Below, one piece after another: positions 1 to 11,999 of a stretch of 64,000 nucleotides of DNA (its first letter is position 1; each line of letters starts with the position of its first letter). Origin of the DNA: Platanthera guangdongensis (Eukaryota; Streptophyta; Magnoliopsida; Asparagales; Orchidaceae); assembly GCA_039583875.1 (NCBI GenBank), contig CM077150.1:47072261-47136260 (forward strand), written 5' to 3'. The notes below the pieces were generated by a model. It saw only the letters and a list, made by a program, of their open reading frames with translations. It ran no database searches and had not been told where the DNA came from. The translations under genes were made by a program, and so were the position numbers.

Positions 1-1331
1 ATTTGGGAATGGTTTGACTAGGTAATGGTGTGACCAAAGTTTGGTCCTATAAGAGAAAAATTCAGACAAAAGTGCATTTGATGGATTGAGTGACCAATCC
101 TCGTCAAAAGTTGGATAAACTTTGGCCACTGAATTATTCTCATATAAAACACTCCCACAAAAGTTTTTGGGTGGTTTGGGCTTGAGATGCCCTAAAATCC
201 TAGTGTGAACCCTAGGGTTGGATATTGAGCCTATTGAAGGACATATGACCATATGTCCTTGGAATGTCTTGGAAATTGGTAGATGAGTTCATAAGGTGGA
301 AATAAGCCCTAAAAATGTTATTAGAATTTTTAGGAGCATTTAACCCCTCTGAAATAATTAAGGACCAATTAGAGAACTTCTACTCATAATTTTATTGCAT
401 GATTATATGATCTTGGATGTTCATGAAACTTAGACAGTAATCTTATATAGTTGTTATTAATCTATGAAAATTGTTGTATGAATTTTGGATTGATATTTGT
501 AGTACTTCATTGACAAATCTTATATTTGTCTTGATCATAAGATATTTATTTAAGAGTTAATTACCCACTGGATTATGAAACTTGGTTTGAAGACATTTTA
601 AGGCTTCATCATACTTTGGGAATTTTATAAAATTATTGGAAGCCTTTTTATACAGGTTGTTTCACAAAGTGCCTTGCGAATAATACTTTTAAATGATTTA
701 TTTAGGTGACCAAATATGCTTAGAAAATTATAATTTTTAGCCAGTAGACTTTTTTTGCTCACTTTGGAGATCTGGTAATTTTTTTATAATTTTTGGATGA
801 TTAATTTTATTATTTCCTGTTATGCCCTATCATTGTGGTTATTTAGTCGATAAATAGTTTGAAAGTTAAAACCTTTTTAGAAAATTGTGAAATTCAGTAA
901 TTACAGTTATTTTGATGTTATACTCTTGTCATAATTTTTTTAAGGTCATTTCATGTCATAGAATTGTACTTGGTGTTCAAAGAACAGTTGGCATGATTTT
1001 GCAGAAAATTAAATAAATGTCAAATAAATTAGGAAAAAAATTATCTTCTGCATTTAATCTTAAAATATGATGATTGACCACCAGTAATAATCTTAGGTCA
1101 TTTGGATGAATATTTGGAGTGGTCATCACTCATGCACGTCATGTAGCCCATTAGGTCTCAACATAGTAAAACTGTAGAATTAAGAAATCATGTGAACCTC
1201 GGTATGAGATAAAGGAGATAGTTGGTGGACTTAATCGGGGTAGTATGAATGAGGTCGCCAATGGAAGTCAATTGTGAGAGCCTAGTTGACTAGGGGAAAG
1301 GTTGTGCTCGATGAAAGATAGGGGATAGATC
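1..1331. other. AT-rich DNA with no recognisable gene
   Basis: No open frame of useful length, no retrotransposon protein motif and no RNA gene is visible on either strand. The composition is strongly AT-rich, unlike the GC-richer copia LTRs further right. It may be old intergenic DNA or a decayed element; I could not assign it. Confidence 0.5.
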
Positions 1332-2098
1332 TGATTACTCTAGAGGGGGGGTGAATAGAGTATGTTAAAACTTTTGGTTATTTTTAAATATATCAGAGTA
1401 ATAAAATAGATGATACTATAGTAGTAACAGAAGATTGAAAACAGTCTAAGCAAAACTACCACAACATTCAGCACATAGCTATAAGAAAACAAAGAGAACC
1501 AGACGACACAAGAAATTTATAGTGGTTCCCCTAAACTTGGGTACATCCACTCTTCTACCACCCTAGTAGGAATACACTACAGGTTTTTGATCAGGTGCCC
1601 TGCCACCAATAGATTTTTGCTCAGGTGCCCTGTCACCACAAGATCTATTTGAAGGGAGATCTCACAACCCTTTGAGCTTTTGATCAGGTGCCCAAAAACC
1701 AAGCATAAACTTCTGAAGGGAGTTAATAAACCCTTTTACAAGTGGGGGGAGAGAAATTTGATGGTGTCTTCTCTTTCTCTAATCAACAGAGAAGACTAGT
1801 GGATTGCTGTTTTCAAGACTCCTTCAGAAATCACTTGAAGCCTTACTCAGGGTGTAAGTCTTCAGCCTTGACTTGAAGTAATCCAGGAACTTCTAACTGA
1901 TTCAAATTATGTTGGCCTTGAAAGCTCCTAAAGTTGAAGTTGAAGAAGACTCTTGATTTGTGTTTATTGTTCTTCTTCAGTCTTCAGTAAGATCAAGGTG
2001 AAAACAGATTGTTTTCTGCACAGAGAATTTCTGAGAGTTTTTCTGTAATCTCGGGTTGTATTTTTCTATCTCTGCATTTCGTCTGAAAGAGAAAATCT

Positions 2099-2106
2099 CT
2101 TTTATA
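2099..2106 (-). promoter_or_regulatory. Probable LTR TATA box
   Basis: TATAAAAG on the minus strand inside the solo LTR, downstream of its short-repeat array. It is called by motif and position only. Confidence 0.45.
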
Positions 2107-2386
2107 TTCTACAGTTGAATTCTCTTTTGAAATTTGAATCTCAAACATTGATTGTTGATTGTCTGGAGAATGAAAATCGGCTGGAGAATATTATCTTTAA
2201 TGATTTTCCCAACTATCCTAATAAATTAAGCAAGTAATTAACCTGATGAATACCATAATTAATGCTGCCAATAATGGCTATATTCAAAGAATATGAGCAT
2301 TAATTACTCAGGAAATTACTACTAAATAATATATGGAATAAGGACAAAAAATGAGAAAAAACTCTAAGTCAGGAAAAGGATAGAAA

Positions 2387-2722
2387 TCGTCGAGCTCTGA
2401 ACAGATTTCATCGACCGGAGATCCAAGTTCGTCGAGCTGAGAAATCCTGTTCGTCGATCTGAGAAAACCTATTCGTCGACCTGAGCTCAGCGAACTGCAT
2501 TTTGGAGATAACTTGCCTAATATGCACTCCAAGTTTATCGAGCTGAAAATCTATCTTCGTCGAGCTAAGTTCAGCGAAAGTAATCTGGAAAGAATGTGTT
2601 GAAGCTGAACTCTAGACTTCATCAACCTGAGCTCGAATATCGTCGAGCTCAACTCTGAGAATTAACTCTGAGTTCGTCGAGTAGAGCACGATTATCGTCG
2701 AGCTGAGTTCGACGAACATCGA
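2387..2722 (-). repeat. Short-repeat array (TCGTCGAGCTGAG type) in LTR U3
   Basis: About a dozen imperfect copies of a motif around TCGTCGAGCTGAG, and its inverse GCTCGACGA, lie at intervals of roughly 20-35 bp. The array lies upstream (minus strand) of the TATAAAAG box at 2099-2106. Position and spacing match the palindrome arrays in the LTRs of SIRE-A and SIRE-B, but the core sequence differs. Confidence 0.7.
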
Positions 2723-2910
2723 ACTTAAATTCTGAACTTTGATTACTTCTAAGTCATGAGTCCACTGAGGTATTCTGCTAGCTTGTCCATCAAAGTTGAA
2801 CCTAATGACTTAGCCTAAACTCTAGGAATCAAATACATGACCATGGCTATACAATATGGGTCAGACATCCTAATTAGTGAACCTAGCGCAAATACAATAG
2901 GGATCTAACA

Positions 2911-3226
2911 CTCGGGATCGACGATGGATCGTCTTTCCCTTGGAGAAAGTCTAAATATACTTAGAGTTAAATCAAGTATAAGATCAGTAGAGTCAGGACA
3001 TGGGTATATACCAACAATAATAAGTACCTTGTGAAAGGGAACTTTGAGCTTCAATCCATCGTAGTTCTCAGTGTCCTCGAGAGCCCTTCACAGGAAATGT
3101 CCTGAGCAGTCCAAGGTTAACCCTAAACTATAAGGTTAAGCTGTTAGTGCAAGATTAATTCTAAGTACTTCACTTTCACTCACCCCGCAGTCACGGGAGG
3201 CTAGTTTGGTTTATACTCACGAGCAG
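2911..3226. other. Spacer between two LTRs, no gene seen
   Basis: No retrotransposon motif, PBS or long frame is visible between the solo Sirevirus LTR and the gypsy-type LTR. It may belong to an older host element that I could not identify. Confidence 0.4.
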
Positions 3227-5871
3227 TGTAACGACTCCATCCGTTCATATAGTATATAATAGAAGGTCCGACCGGGGCCCCACACCATATACCACAAAAC
3301 AGGCGGTGAAGTCATGGAGTGATACCAGAGTTGCACAGCCTAATACAAAACATTCTAGCGGAAGCTTAACACGACACTGAACTCCAAACATGAATGTCCA
3401 CCATATAAAGATTCACATTTATATATAACAGGAATGTTCACCAAATACAAAACAGTTGGCCTTATGGCCTTACCATTCTTTTCATAACAGTGGCCTTAAA
3501 CATTGGCACGTAGGCCGACCACGTATAAATAAATATAGCATTTGAACCTTCGCCTTCAAAGGCTAGCGACAGCAACAGCAGCAGCAGGGACTTCAGCCTT
3601 TATATGTCCCGCTTGGCTCTCAAGCACCTGTGCAAGGGCATTCCACCCAACGGTGGCAAACAAGGCAACGGTCAGCATTCAGCTGACCAATTTTATAACG
3701 GCCCTACCCCTTTTCCGGGGCAGTGGTTTTCTTTCCCTGCTGGCATAACATTTCATAGGAAAATATACGTATTCATCCATTGTGCTCTCACGCACATCCA
3801 TTCCATCACAATCGTCGGCCATGCGGCCCGACGATCCGTGCACTCAGGGCACATTCTTAGTGTACCGGCGAACCAGTTGCCCACCACCGTATCAGTGTCG
3901 CAACCCAACAGTAAAACATTGAGCATTTACTCCATGGTGTGTAGCCAGAGATTGCAGTCTTAATGACCCGGGATTGGCCCGTAGCCCCCCATGATGTCGT
4001 GGCACACAGGCCTAAGACTCTCGCTATGTGTTTCTTCCAAATGCCAATTCATCCAGACACCCATGGCAGACAACCATAACGCAGATACAGTTCAGCCTTT
4101 GCCTGTTGCTCAAATCGTTAGTTCTATAACCATACTAATGGGGGTCGGCATCCCCTTGTCTGTTTAGCAAATAGTCATAATGTCCTCGCAGGACAAGCTT
4201 CACAATCACAGGTTAGCTAGGTGCCACATTCAATGGTAACAACAGATCTCATATTCCATCCCTAGCTCTAACCATTTGCGGGTATTTTCCTGGGCTTTCC
4301 TACCAGTACTTCCTGCTACTTCCCTTCACAGGCACAACCCAGCAAGTATCACAAGCATCAAGGGTATTTTTCTGGCATATCACGCCAGTACTTCCTGCTA
4401 CTACCCTTCACAGGTACCACCCATGAACATCAAGCATTACAAGGGTATTTCCTGGACTTCTAATCCAGTACTTCCTGTTACTACCCTTCATAGGTACAAC
4501 CCATTCAGCACAAGCAATAACAACAAGATAGGAACGCGCAGGTTCCTCAAACACATGTATTTGCATTCCTAAAGTGGACATTCACGAGTTCATTAGTGTT
4601 AACATGGTTCGTACAGACATGTGCTCGCCACCCCATAAAAGAATTCGACCACAAATTCAAAAGGGAAAGACTCTAGAGTGTGTAGTGGTTGGGACTGGCT
4701 TGTCAGTGTCTGTGGAGACGCTTACCTAGTGACACTACACTTGACCATGAAGACTGGCGGGTTTGTCAGCATTAGTACGTGGTGACTCTAGTGTATCCTT
4801 CAGAGGCGTATGCAAGGGCTAGGCCTGGTAGTGTGGTTACCCACCTAGGAGTGGGTTGGCCCAACCCACTATCTCTGTTGGCCACTACGGAGGCTCCTGG
4901 GAGTGAAGCTAGCTTCCAAAACCGGGGAACTAACGGTCTGTGCGCATAGAGTCGGGTGTGTGTTGCACTTGTATGAACATAACATTAAACCAGCATAACA
5001 TAGCATATCATGTCATAATTGCATTTAAACCCCTACACCTATCATATAAATTGATATGAGACTTTTTATATGATAGACCTTGCAAAACGATCCCTTAACT
5101 TATGAGTTTGTATGAGCATTCTTATAAGTTAAGGTTACTTATTCTATAATTTACTTTACTTTACTTTATCTGTGGTAGAGGGTAGTTTTAGTTCTTTACT
5201 TGTACTTTTATTACTTATGTTGTAGCATGTTCTTACTGCTCTATACTTTACCCTGTTTAAATTACTGCTAGCTTGTTATAGTTCCTCTGTACATACTCCA
5301 GCTAGGGTAGTTGTCACATGCTCTTATTCATTCTCCACCTTAAATATCTTTCCTTTCCTCCTCCCCGCACGGTGCCTAGGAGTCGTGGGGGTGAGGCGAG
5401 GATGATAGTGGCTTAATCTTTTGACTAACGGTCGGTGGACCACATCATTTTAGGAATTTGAGGTGATGCACCAGTCATAGGAGGATGGAAGGACTTGAAG
5501 AGCAGCTGTTGCACACTACCGCTACTACTCGGCGACAGGTCGAAGACGGTTTTCAGTTTGCTTCTACTAGATTTGTGAGTTGTGTGAGAGAGATTATTTA
5601 TGTTAGACATGTACCGGGCTTAAGCCCATTTTCTTCGCTTTTATACATGTACTCAATGCGGACTATTGCTCTTTATATACATATTGATAGTGAGTTGTGA
5701 TCTGTGTACTTGTATTACTCACTTACTTCTCTTTGGTTGACCTATTGTGATGTGATCGTTTTAGCCGGTAGGGTCAGCAACGTGCGGTGGTGTTTAACAT
5801 GATAGTTGGAGTCACCATAAGGCGGCAGTTCTGGGCGTAAGACCTGGTGGTGAAAAAAATGGGATCTTACA
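3227..5871 (-). repeat. Probable Ty3/gypsy-type LTR, minus strand
   Basis: Read on the minus strand the block begins TGTAAGATCCC and ends GGAGTCGTTACA, an inverted-terminus pair typical of plant gypsy LTRs. Its 3' portion has the same landmarks as the LTR of the gypsy element at 8188: a GGCCATAAGGCC motif, then TATATATAAATGT, then GGGGCCCCGG(C/T)CGGAC, then a GTTACA end. It is therefore a related family in opposite orientation. No PBS or polypurine tract flanks it and the flanking 5-mers differ. It may be a solo or truncated LTR, and the boundaries could be off. At about 2.6 kb it would be long for a gypsy LTR. Confidence 0.5.
4279..4505. repeat. Tandem repeat, about 80 bp x 3
   Basis: Three consecutive copies of a unit begin at GGGTATTTTCCTGG (4279), AGGGTATTTTTCTGG (4363) and AGGGTATTTCCTGG (4442). 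Each runs through CCAGTACTTCCTG.TACT.CCCTTCA.AGG. The copies differ by scattered substitutions. The repeat lies inside the gypsy-type LTR. Confidence 0.75.
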
Positions 5872-6440
5872 TTAGATCCGCCCCTGCACACACCAATTAT
5901 TAATTTTGCTAAGTGCCCCCCCCCCCCACATAAGGGGTTGTTATTCGAGGTGTTTACATGACGATTACATGTGATCAGATGGTGAGGATTAGGCGGCCTC
6001 CAAAAGATTGATCGAAGGAGTACCGGCCGACGACAGGAACACGCTGCCGGCCGAAAAGCCTCCCGCGCGATGGCACCGCGGCGGCCGCCCTTGCTGTTGC
6101 ATGTAGAGGCCTGGTCGTGTGTGAGGTGGGGGGGGGGGCGAGCGGCTACGCCTGAGGGCGCGACATTGCGATCACACGACCACTAGTAGTGTGCGGTCGC
6201 ACGCATGCGTGGTTGCAGCCCGGTGATGGCGGAGTTAGTGAGGTTGACTTTGGTCAAACCCTGTAAGCCCCCATTTTCCAGACCAAGTTAGTGAGCGAGA
6301 TGAGGATTTTAACAATCCACAACCTATTTTGCGGTAAAGATTATCTGTTCGTCCGAACCTCTCTTGGGAACCCTATCACATTCGTTCCTAACATCATTGA
6401 AATTTGTATTTGATATCATTTATAAAATCTACATTTGTCA
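5872..6440. other. Low-copy-looking spacer left of Copia-A
   Basis: A GC-rich patch (about 6000-6240) with C-runs and G-runs is followed by AT-rich DNA up to the Copia-A LTR. I see no retroelement motif. It is the best candidate in the window for non-LTR host sequence. The last five bases (TGTCA) should be the left target-site duplication of Copia-A. Confidence 0.35.
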
Positions 6441-8067
6441 TGTTGAATTTTCTCAAGATGATCAGCGAGATAGTCTGACACCAAATTAATATTCTCAGAG
6501 TTATCAAGATCACACATTGATCAAGCGGAACTAGAAAAGCAAGCTTAAACACCAATTACAAGAAGAATGAACATGCATATCATATATTTATTAACTTCTT
6601 TACAAGACGAGGTATACGTGGCGAGACATGATTTCGCAAGTACACAAAAAATAGAAAGAAATAAATCAATCCGGGCGGACAAAACTGGAGACCGCTGAGA
6701 CCGTCCAGTCTGCCAAAGTCGCCAAGGCCGCCCGAACTACTGCTGCTAGAAGACGAATATAACACGGAGTCCGCCGAGACCGCGAGGTCGCGCGGACACG
6801 TCGTTGTTCGATGACTGCTGCTGAACTGAAGAACATACTGTCTAACTGCACGAGTCCGGCGGACAGGTTATTGAACTTGGAAAAGCTGAAGCAGAGAAAA
6901 CTGACAAGCCATAGAAGAGACCTGCTGAGACCGTTGATTATAACCGCAAACTTCACTGATCCTGACCGAAGTCAAAGCCAAACTCTTGGCTCTGCAGTGC
7001 TAGTCGCGCAACCTGCAAACAACAACAAGTTAACTATGATCAAACCGCGTGGACAAGAAAACTGAGGCCGTCATACTTAATCAAGTCTCAACTTACTGTT
7101 CCCTCAGTTGTTGTAGACATGTCGGGGGGGTCTATTTATAGGCGGGGTGAGTGTGGTCACTGCCCTACTGAATAGAATCACCATCCCAACTCGCAGCTAG
7201 CAAAGCCTAGTCTGCCGAGTCCGCAAGGACTTTGCTGGACTTCAAACAACCTGTCAGGAGCTAAGACAAGGTGTTCACCACCAGGCGGACACCGTGACAG
7301 TTCGCACACATGCAGCACACGGACACAACAACAATCCATTCACCGTATCAGTCTGCATGCTACATGCGGACAAGGCAACAGTCCGCACAGCTTGCGAGCA
7401 CTGCACCAGACTGCCACATCGCAAAGCACACGGACACAGTCATAGCCCATACTGCATCAGTCCGCACACCAAATGCGGACATGGACACAGTCCACAAAGC
7501 TCGAGAGCAATGCCTCAGCCCGCCACATGAGTCCACGACCAACAGGCAGACCGACCGGTCAACAACGGACTCTGCGAACACTACATCAGCCCGCCGCACA
7601 AGTCCACGACAAACAGGCAGACCTCCCGGTCAATAGTAGACTCTGCGGACACAGCAAACACCTTGCACTTATCACAGAGTGTGACCAAGTCCAGCAACCA
7701 CCAAATGTCTGGCGCGAGCTCGGCGGATAAGGCCCCAGTCCGCCAGCTCATTGGAAGATCGCCAATGCTCTACCAGAGCAAGGTAGAACTCGCAGGCTCC
7801 AACTCGCACAGCTCCCAAGCCAGCAATCAACTGCAGGACTCGAAACCAGTCCGCACAGTTCACGGAACAACTTCAATCCCACAATCCACTGGCAAAAGCC
7901 AGACCGCAGTGGCAGGCGGACTCCAATCCAAGTCCGCCCGGCTACCTTCATAACCACATCAGGCTGCCTCCACCAGACCGCCAGCCTGCTCCAACAATCT
8001 GCATGGACAGTCTGCCCAGGCCGCCCGATTTGTGTGATCACCCACTTTCACTTCACAAATTTCAACA
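6441..8067 (-). repeat. Copia-A 3' LTR (complete)
   Basis: On the minus strand it runs TGTTGAAATTTG...GAAAATTCAACA, 1627 bp. A TATAAATAG box lies near 7130-7140 on the minus strand. The rest is rich in GCGGACT/AGTCCGC motifs in both orientations. A minus-strand purine tract (plus-strand CTCCCCCTTGAAG at 8068-8080) adjoins it as the polypurine tract. It matches the partial LTR at 30697-31244 and is related to the Copia-B LTR. Confidence 0.85.
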
Positions 8068-8187
8068 CTCCCCCTTGAAGTGAGAATTGGTGATCAAGCC
8101 CAGTAGACCCCGTAGTCGTTGAAATGGACCCTTCGACAGCGGCTTCGTGAAGATGTCAGCAAGGTTGTCTTCACTCTGAACATGCCC

Positions 8188-10343
8188 TGTAACACCCCGA
8201 AGTCAATCGGGTCATTTTGGGCCAATTTGGGTTCATGCATGGGTGACACGGCCTGGGACACGGGCGTGTCCCAAGGCATGTCAGACCTGGGTTGTGTCGA
8301 GTCGTGAGGTCGACGAATTTTGCTCGACGATCGTCGAGTGTCGAGTGTCGAGTGAGGACACGGCCTGTGACACAGGCGTGTCACAGGGCGTGTAAGTGGT
8401 CGTCGAACTCAGCTCGACGTCTTGCACTAGGGCATGTTTGCGGGACACGGGTGTGTCCAGGTGCACACGGCCTGGAACACGGGCGTGTGCCAGGGCCGTG
8501 TGAGTCTCGGGTGGTTTTGCGGGTGTGCAGCCTGATGCACACGGCCTCAGATACGGGCGTGTCTGAGGGCGTGTCGTGGACACGGCACGTGACACGGGCG
8601 TGTCACACGGCCGTATATTGGCTGGATTGTCTCGGTTGACTGCCGCTTAGAGGGACACGGCCTGTGACACGGGCATGTCACAGGGCATGTCAGTCCGTGT
8701 TCAAGCTTTTCTGGCCAAATTTGTGTCGTTTGTTTCCCTCTTCCTGGATCCAGTGGTTGGGCTCTGTCCAGGTATTGTGAAGGCCGAGAAAAAAGGGATA
8801 TAACCCTTTCTTTCTCTTCTTCTTCTTGTTCATTTTATTCCAAGAGAGGGACGAAGAAAGGCCTAAGGCAAGAGGGAAGGGAAGAGACTACCAGCTGCTG
8901 GAGGAGCTGCGGAGTGCGGAGCGAAGATCCGAGAGCGGATTCGTGAAGGCAGAGCTGAGGCGGTGATTTTCCTCCGGCTACTTAATGGCGCCGAAGCGAT
9001 CTTCAAGGGTAACGATCTCCTTCTTGGACATCGAAGTCCTTTCTTTATGCATGTGCTTGGAATCCTCCACGAAGAGGTGGATTTGCGGAAGTGATTCCTT
9101 TGTTGAGTCTGCATCTAGAGCCGGAATTATGGAGTACGGCATAGACATGCTGTGTAAAGCCCATCTGGACCGGTAGTCTGGATTGGTGATGTTCATGGGT
9201 AAACCGGAGAAGCCTCCGTGGTTTTGATGAGATGCAAATGGATTTCTGTTGTGATGAATGTATGGATGTGATGCTGAATGTGAGGAGGCTTTGGTGAAGC
9301 TCCTGGTTATGAAATGATCAATTGGTAGCACGCCTGGGGATCTCGAGATAAACCCGGCCTGTTACACCACTAGGGTGGGTTGATCTAGTTAGGTAGGGAT
9401 CGATTGGTGGCAATGCTTGGGGAGCCGAGTTAAACCCGGCTTGCTGCACCACATGGGTGGGTCGATCGGAATAGGAGGGGGGTCGATGGGTGGTAATGCT
9501 TGGGGAGCTTGGATAAACCCGGCTTGCCACACCACATGGTGTGGGTCGATCTGCTCTGGTTGTTATTGGATGATGTGAGGTTGTACCTCTAATTGGTTTG
9601 GGCGGGATGTCGCCAGCTTGCGAGACTGGTGGACTAGGGCCGGTCAACCAACAAGTTAAAACCTCTGATCGGCGGTGTATGACTGGTGGATTCCGGTACG
9701 CCAAGAAGGTGCCCTGAGTGCACGGAGCGTCTGGTGGATTCCACCGTTTGTGATGTAATGTGTTTGCTAGCGGGATAAAGAAAATGATATACATATGATG
9801 TTTAATGATGCTTGATGATAGTTGATGGCACTGTATACAGGGAAGGAAACACTACCCCGGGTAGGGGGTAGGGTCGTTATAATGGGTCAGCCAAATGCTG
9901 ACCGTTACTTTGTTTTCTGTATTGGCTTGGATTTTAATTGCAGGTGTTGCGGCTTGAAATGAATAAGTAGAATGGCTAGCTTGTTGTTATAGGCCCTTGA
10001 AGGCCATGCAAAGAGTTGTGTTTGGATTTCATGTGTAGCCGGCCTGCTTGCCGATGTACGAAACTATTGATGTGTAAAAGAGGAACCTGTAAGGCCATAA
10101 GGCCAGGGTGTGTGGGTTGTATACATTCCTGGTGTTGTTATATATAAATGTGGTATTTATATATTGGTGGACATTCTGGTTTGAGTTCATGCTAACATAA
10201 AAAGGCTGCGCTAGAATGAATGAGTTAAGGATACGCATAGATTTTGATTTCCACACGTAATTCATTCACTTGTCTGTGATATATGGCATGGGGCCCCGGC
10301 CGGACCCACTGTTATATGTCATGTGACAGGTGGGGGCGTTACA
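8188..10343 (+). repeat. Gag-only gypsy 5' LTR
   Basis: It runs TGTAACACCCCG...GGGGCGTTACA, 2156 bp. The first 500 bp carry repeats of ACACGGCCTG and GACACGGGCGTGTC and CGACGATCGTCGAG-type palindromes. Farther 3' come GGCCATAAGGCC, a TATATATAAATG element near 10140 and GGGGCCCCGGCCGGAC. Three bases separate the end from the PBS. Confidence 0.92.
8240..8700. repeat. Palindrome array GACACGGGCGTGTC in LTR
   Basis: Repeated units such as ACACGGCCTGNGACACGGGCGTGTCNCAGGG recur about six times. They are mixed with a second dyad family around GCTCGACGATCGTCGAG and CGTCGAACTCAGCTCGACG. Each ACACGGGCGTGT core is a near-perfect inverted repeat. The same array is at about 12056-12385 and 12686-12735 in the 3' LTR. 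Confidence 0.8.
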
Positions 10344-10346
10344 AAG

Positions 10347-10359
10347 TGGTATCAGAGCC
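10347..10359 (+). promoter_or_regulatory. Primer-binding site (initiator Met-tRNA)
   Basis: TGGTATCAGAGCC follows the 5' LTR end by three bases. This is the plant initiator Met-tRNA primer complement, used to prime minus-strand DNA synthesis. Confidence 0.9.
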
Positions 10360-10607
10360 ATGTTTAGATTGTTTGGGAGGAGAGAACATAAATGAACTCA
10401 TGAATGTCCACTAGGAATGTATATCATGCACATGATATGCGTGAGTGTGTAGTCAATGTAGCAGTACCGTTATGATTTGAAGTATTAATGGTGTTCTGTA
10501 CATTGATAGGTGGCGAGGGATGGAGCTGGGTCGTCTGAGCCCCAGCGGTCTGATGAGAGTGCAGCACCCGTGGAAGCGCTGATGCCTCCCTCGGCAGAAG
10601 CCATAGG

Positions 10608-11678
10608 GTGGTGACGGAGATAGTGCTTGCAGTGTTACAAGCACAACCTACTGGACAGGCAAGACCTGGTGGAAGGCAAGAGCATTCTGCAGTGGTGGTG
10701 GAGGCGCAAGCAAGTGACGAGTCATTGACACGTTTTATGAACTTTCATCCACCGACGTTTGGTAGAGCATTTTCCCCAACGCAGGCGGAAGATTGGTTGG
10801 CAAGGGTAAAAAGGATCCTAACTGCAATTAGGACGGTAGAGGAGCAGAAAGTGACGTTGGCCACTTTTTTGTTGGAAGGCGATGCAAGATTGTGGTGGGA
10901 TGAGATCGAAGTGCATCACTTGGCAGGTCGGGGTTTAACGGAAGTTTCAATGGATGATTTGTCCCAAATATTTTTAGCCAAGTATGTGCCAGTGTCGCAG
11001 AGGATTGCGCGGGAAAATGAGTTTCTACGTCTGGTGCAGGGTGAGCACGATATTGATACCTACCTGCATGAGTTTACAAGATTGGGGAGATATGCGGGAT
11101 CTACCTTCGCGGAGGAAGCACGAAAGACAAATCGGTTTTATGAAGGACTACGGGATGAATTGAGGTTGGCACTTCCGAGTTTGGTGAGCCAAGGCTTCCA
11201 AGTGTTGGTCGACACAGCTCGTGCATTGGAGAAGGATATGAAGCGGGTACAAGAAATGAAGAGACTGGCAGCGGAAAAGCCAGAGTTTAAAGTGCCGCAA
11301 TTGGATCAATCGGAGTTTCGAAGATGAGAGAAGAAAAGATTTAGGCCTGCGGAATCAGCTCTGTCGACTGTTTCTTCGGGAGCTACTTATGGGCCAGGAC
11401 GTGTTGATACGCGTATATGCTATAAATGTGGGCAGCAAGGACACATCGCAAACTTCTGTTGGAATGCCCCTCCAGGGAGTGAGAAAAAGACAGGTGTGTC
11501 ATATGAAGAAAAGGGTAAAGCAGTGGCCGAGTCATCTGCACCCCGGACGCAACCTCGATTTCATGCGATGGAAGTGCAAGAGCCGCAAAGCTCAGTTGGT
11601 GAAATTCAGCTTCGGGTGTTTAATTTGTCTCCTAACGCGAATTGCAAAATCGGGAGGCTGAGCGGAGGTGAATTATGA
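10608..11678 (+). pseudogene. Ty3/gypsy Gag with zinc knuckle, one stop
   Basis: Gag forms the virus-like particle and packages element RNA. The first part (10608-11327, 239 codons) has the retrotransposon Gag core typical of Tekay/Del elements. It shows motifs FMNFHPPTF, a WL..VKRIL segment, LEGDARLWWDEI, FLAKYVP and the YLHEFTRLGRYAG region. An in-frame TGA follows the QSEFRR segment. The same frame then continues through a CCHC knuckle CYKCGQQGHIANFC (about 11420-11461) to a stop at 11678. No protease follows. The true start is uncertain: 10608 is the first ATG in this frame and the leader from 10360 shows nothing else. The single stop could be a recent mutation or a sequencing error. Confidence 0.85.
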
Positions 11679-11950
11679 ATTAACTCTCTTGGATGCTCTG
11701 TTGTCTGTAAACTATGCTTATATACCGGTGTGATGAATATTGTATATCTCTATCAACGTTTGGTGCACATGTGACAGTGATGAGATAGATTGATCATGAT
11801 GTCTAGTTCTGATATGTTTGTGTCGAGATCACACTCTGGATGTTCTGGCTAACTGTGCACAAGTGGAAGTTAGGGATGTTTGTTTGTGTTGTATGTTTGT
11901 TAGTTTGTGCGGAGGCTTGGGGTGTAAGATTTTGTGATGTTGTGGCTAAT

Positions 11951-11986
11951 TGGAATGTGACAAATTTCGAGTACGAAATTATTTGA
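11951..11986 (+). pseudogene. Remnant C-terminus of gypsy polyprotein (12 codons)
   Basis: The frame TGG AAT GTG ACA AAT TTC GAG TAC GAA ATT ATT TGA encodes WNVTNFEYEII-stop. Autonomous Tekay/Del elements end pol with an NVTNFEDEI-type sequence directly before the polypurine tract (knowledge of the family). Its survival directly before the polypurine tract shows that the element arose by internal deletion of pol. The stretch 11679-11950 shows no other coding motif. Confidence 0.65.
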
Positions 11987-11999
11987 AGGAAGGGAGGAT

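Larger units (their letters stand above)
1332..2910 (-). repeat. Solo LTR of a Sirevirus-like copia element
   Basis: On the minus strand this block starts TGTTAGATCC and ends with a CTCTAGAGTAATCA-type end. The C-tract with CTAGAG and GTGAATAG next to that end is the same signature seen at the LTR ends of the two complete Sireviruses in this window. The block contains a TATAAAAG box (minus strand, 2099-2106) downstream of a short-repeat array, which matches their promoter layout. No PBS or polypurine tract adjoins it, so it looks like a solo LTR. The flanking 5-mers (AGATC left, CTCGG right) do not match, so the ends are approximate or the LTR arose by inter-element recombination. Confidence 0.65.

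Noticed and set aside
6000..6240. GC-rich patch as a possible host gene exon or CpG island
   Set aside because: No frame with recognisable similarity, splice context or promoter could be supported.
7294..8041. Several overlapping 80-110 codon frames in the Copia-A LTR
   Set aside because: They are caused by stop-poor GC-rich LTR repeats and occur on both strands in the same place.
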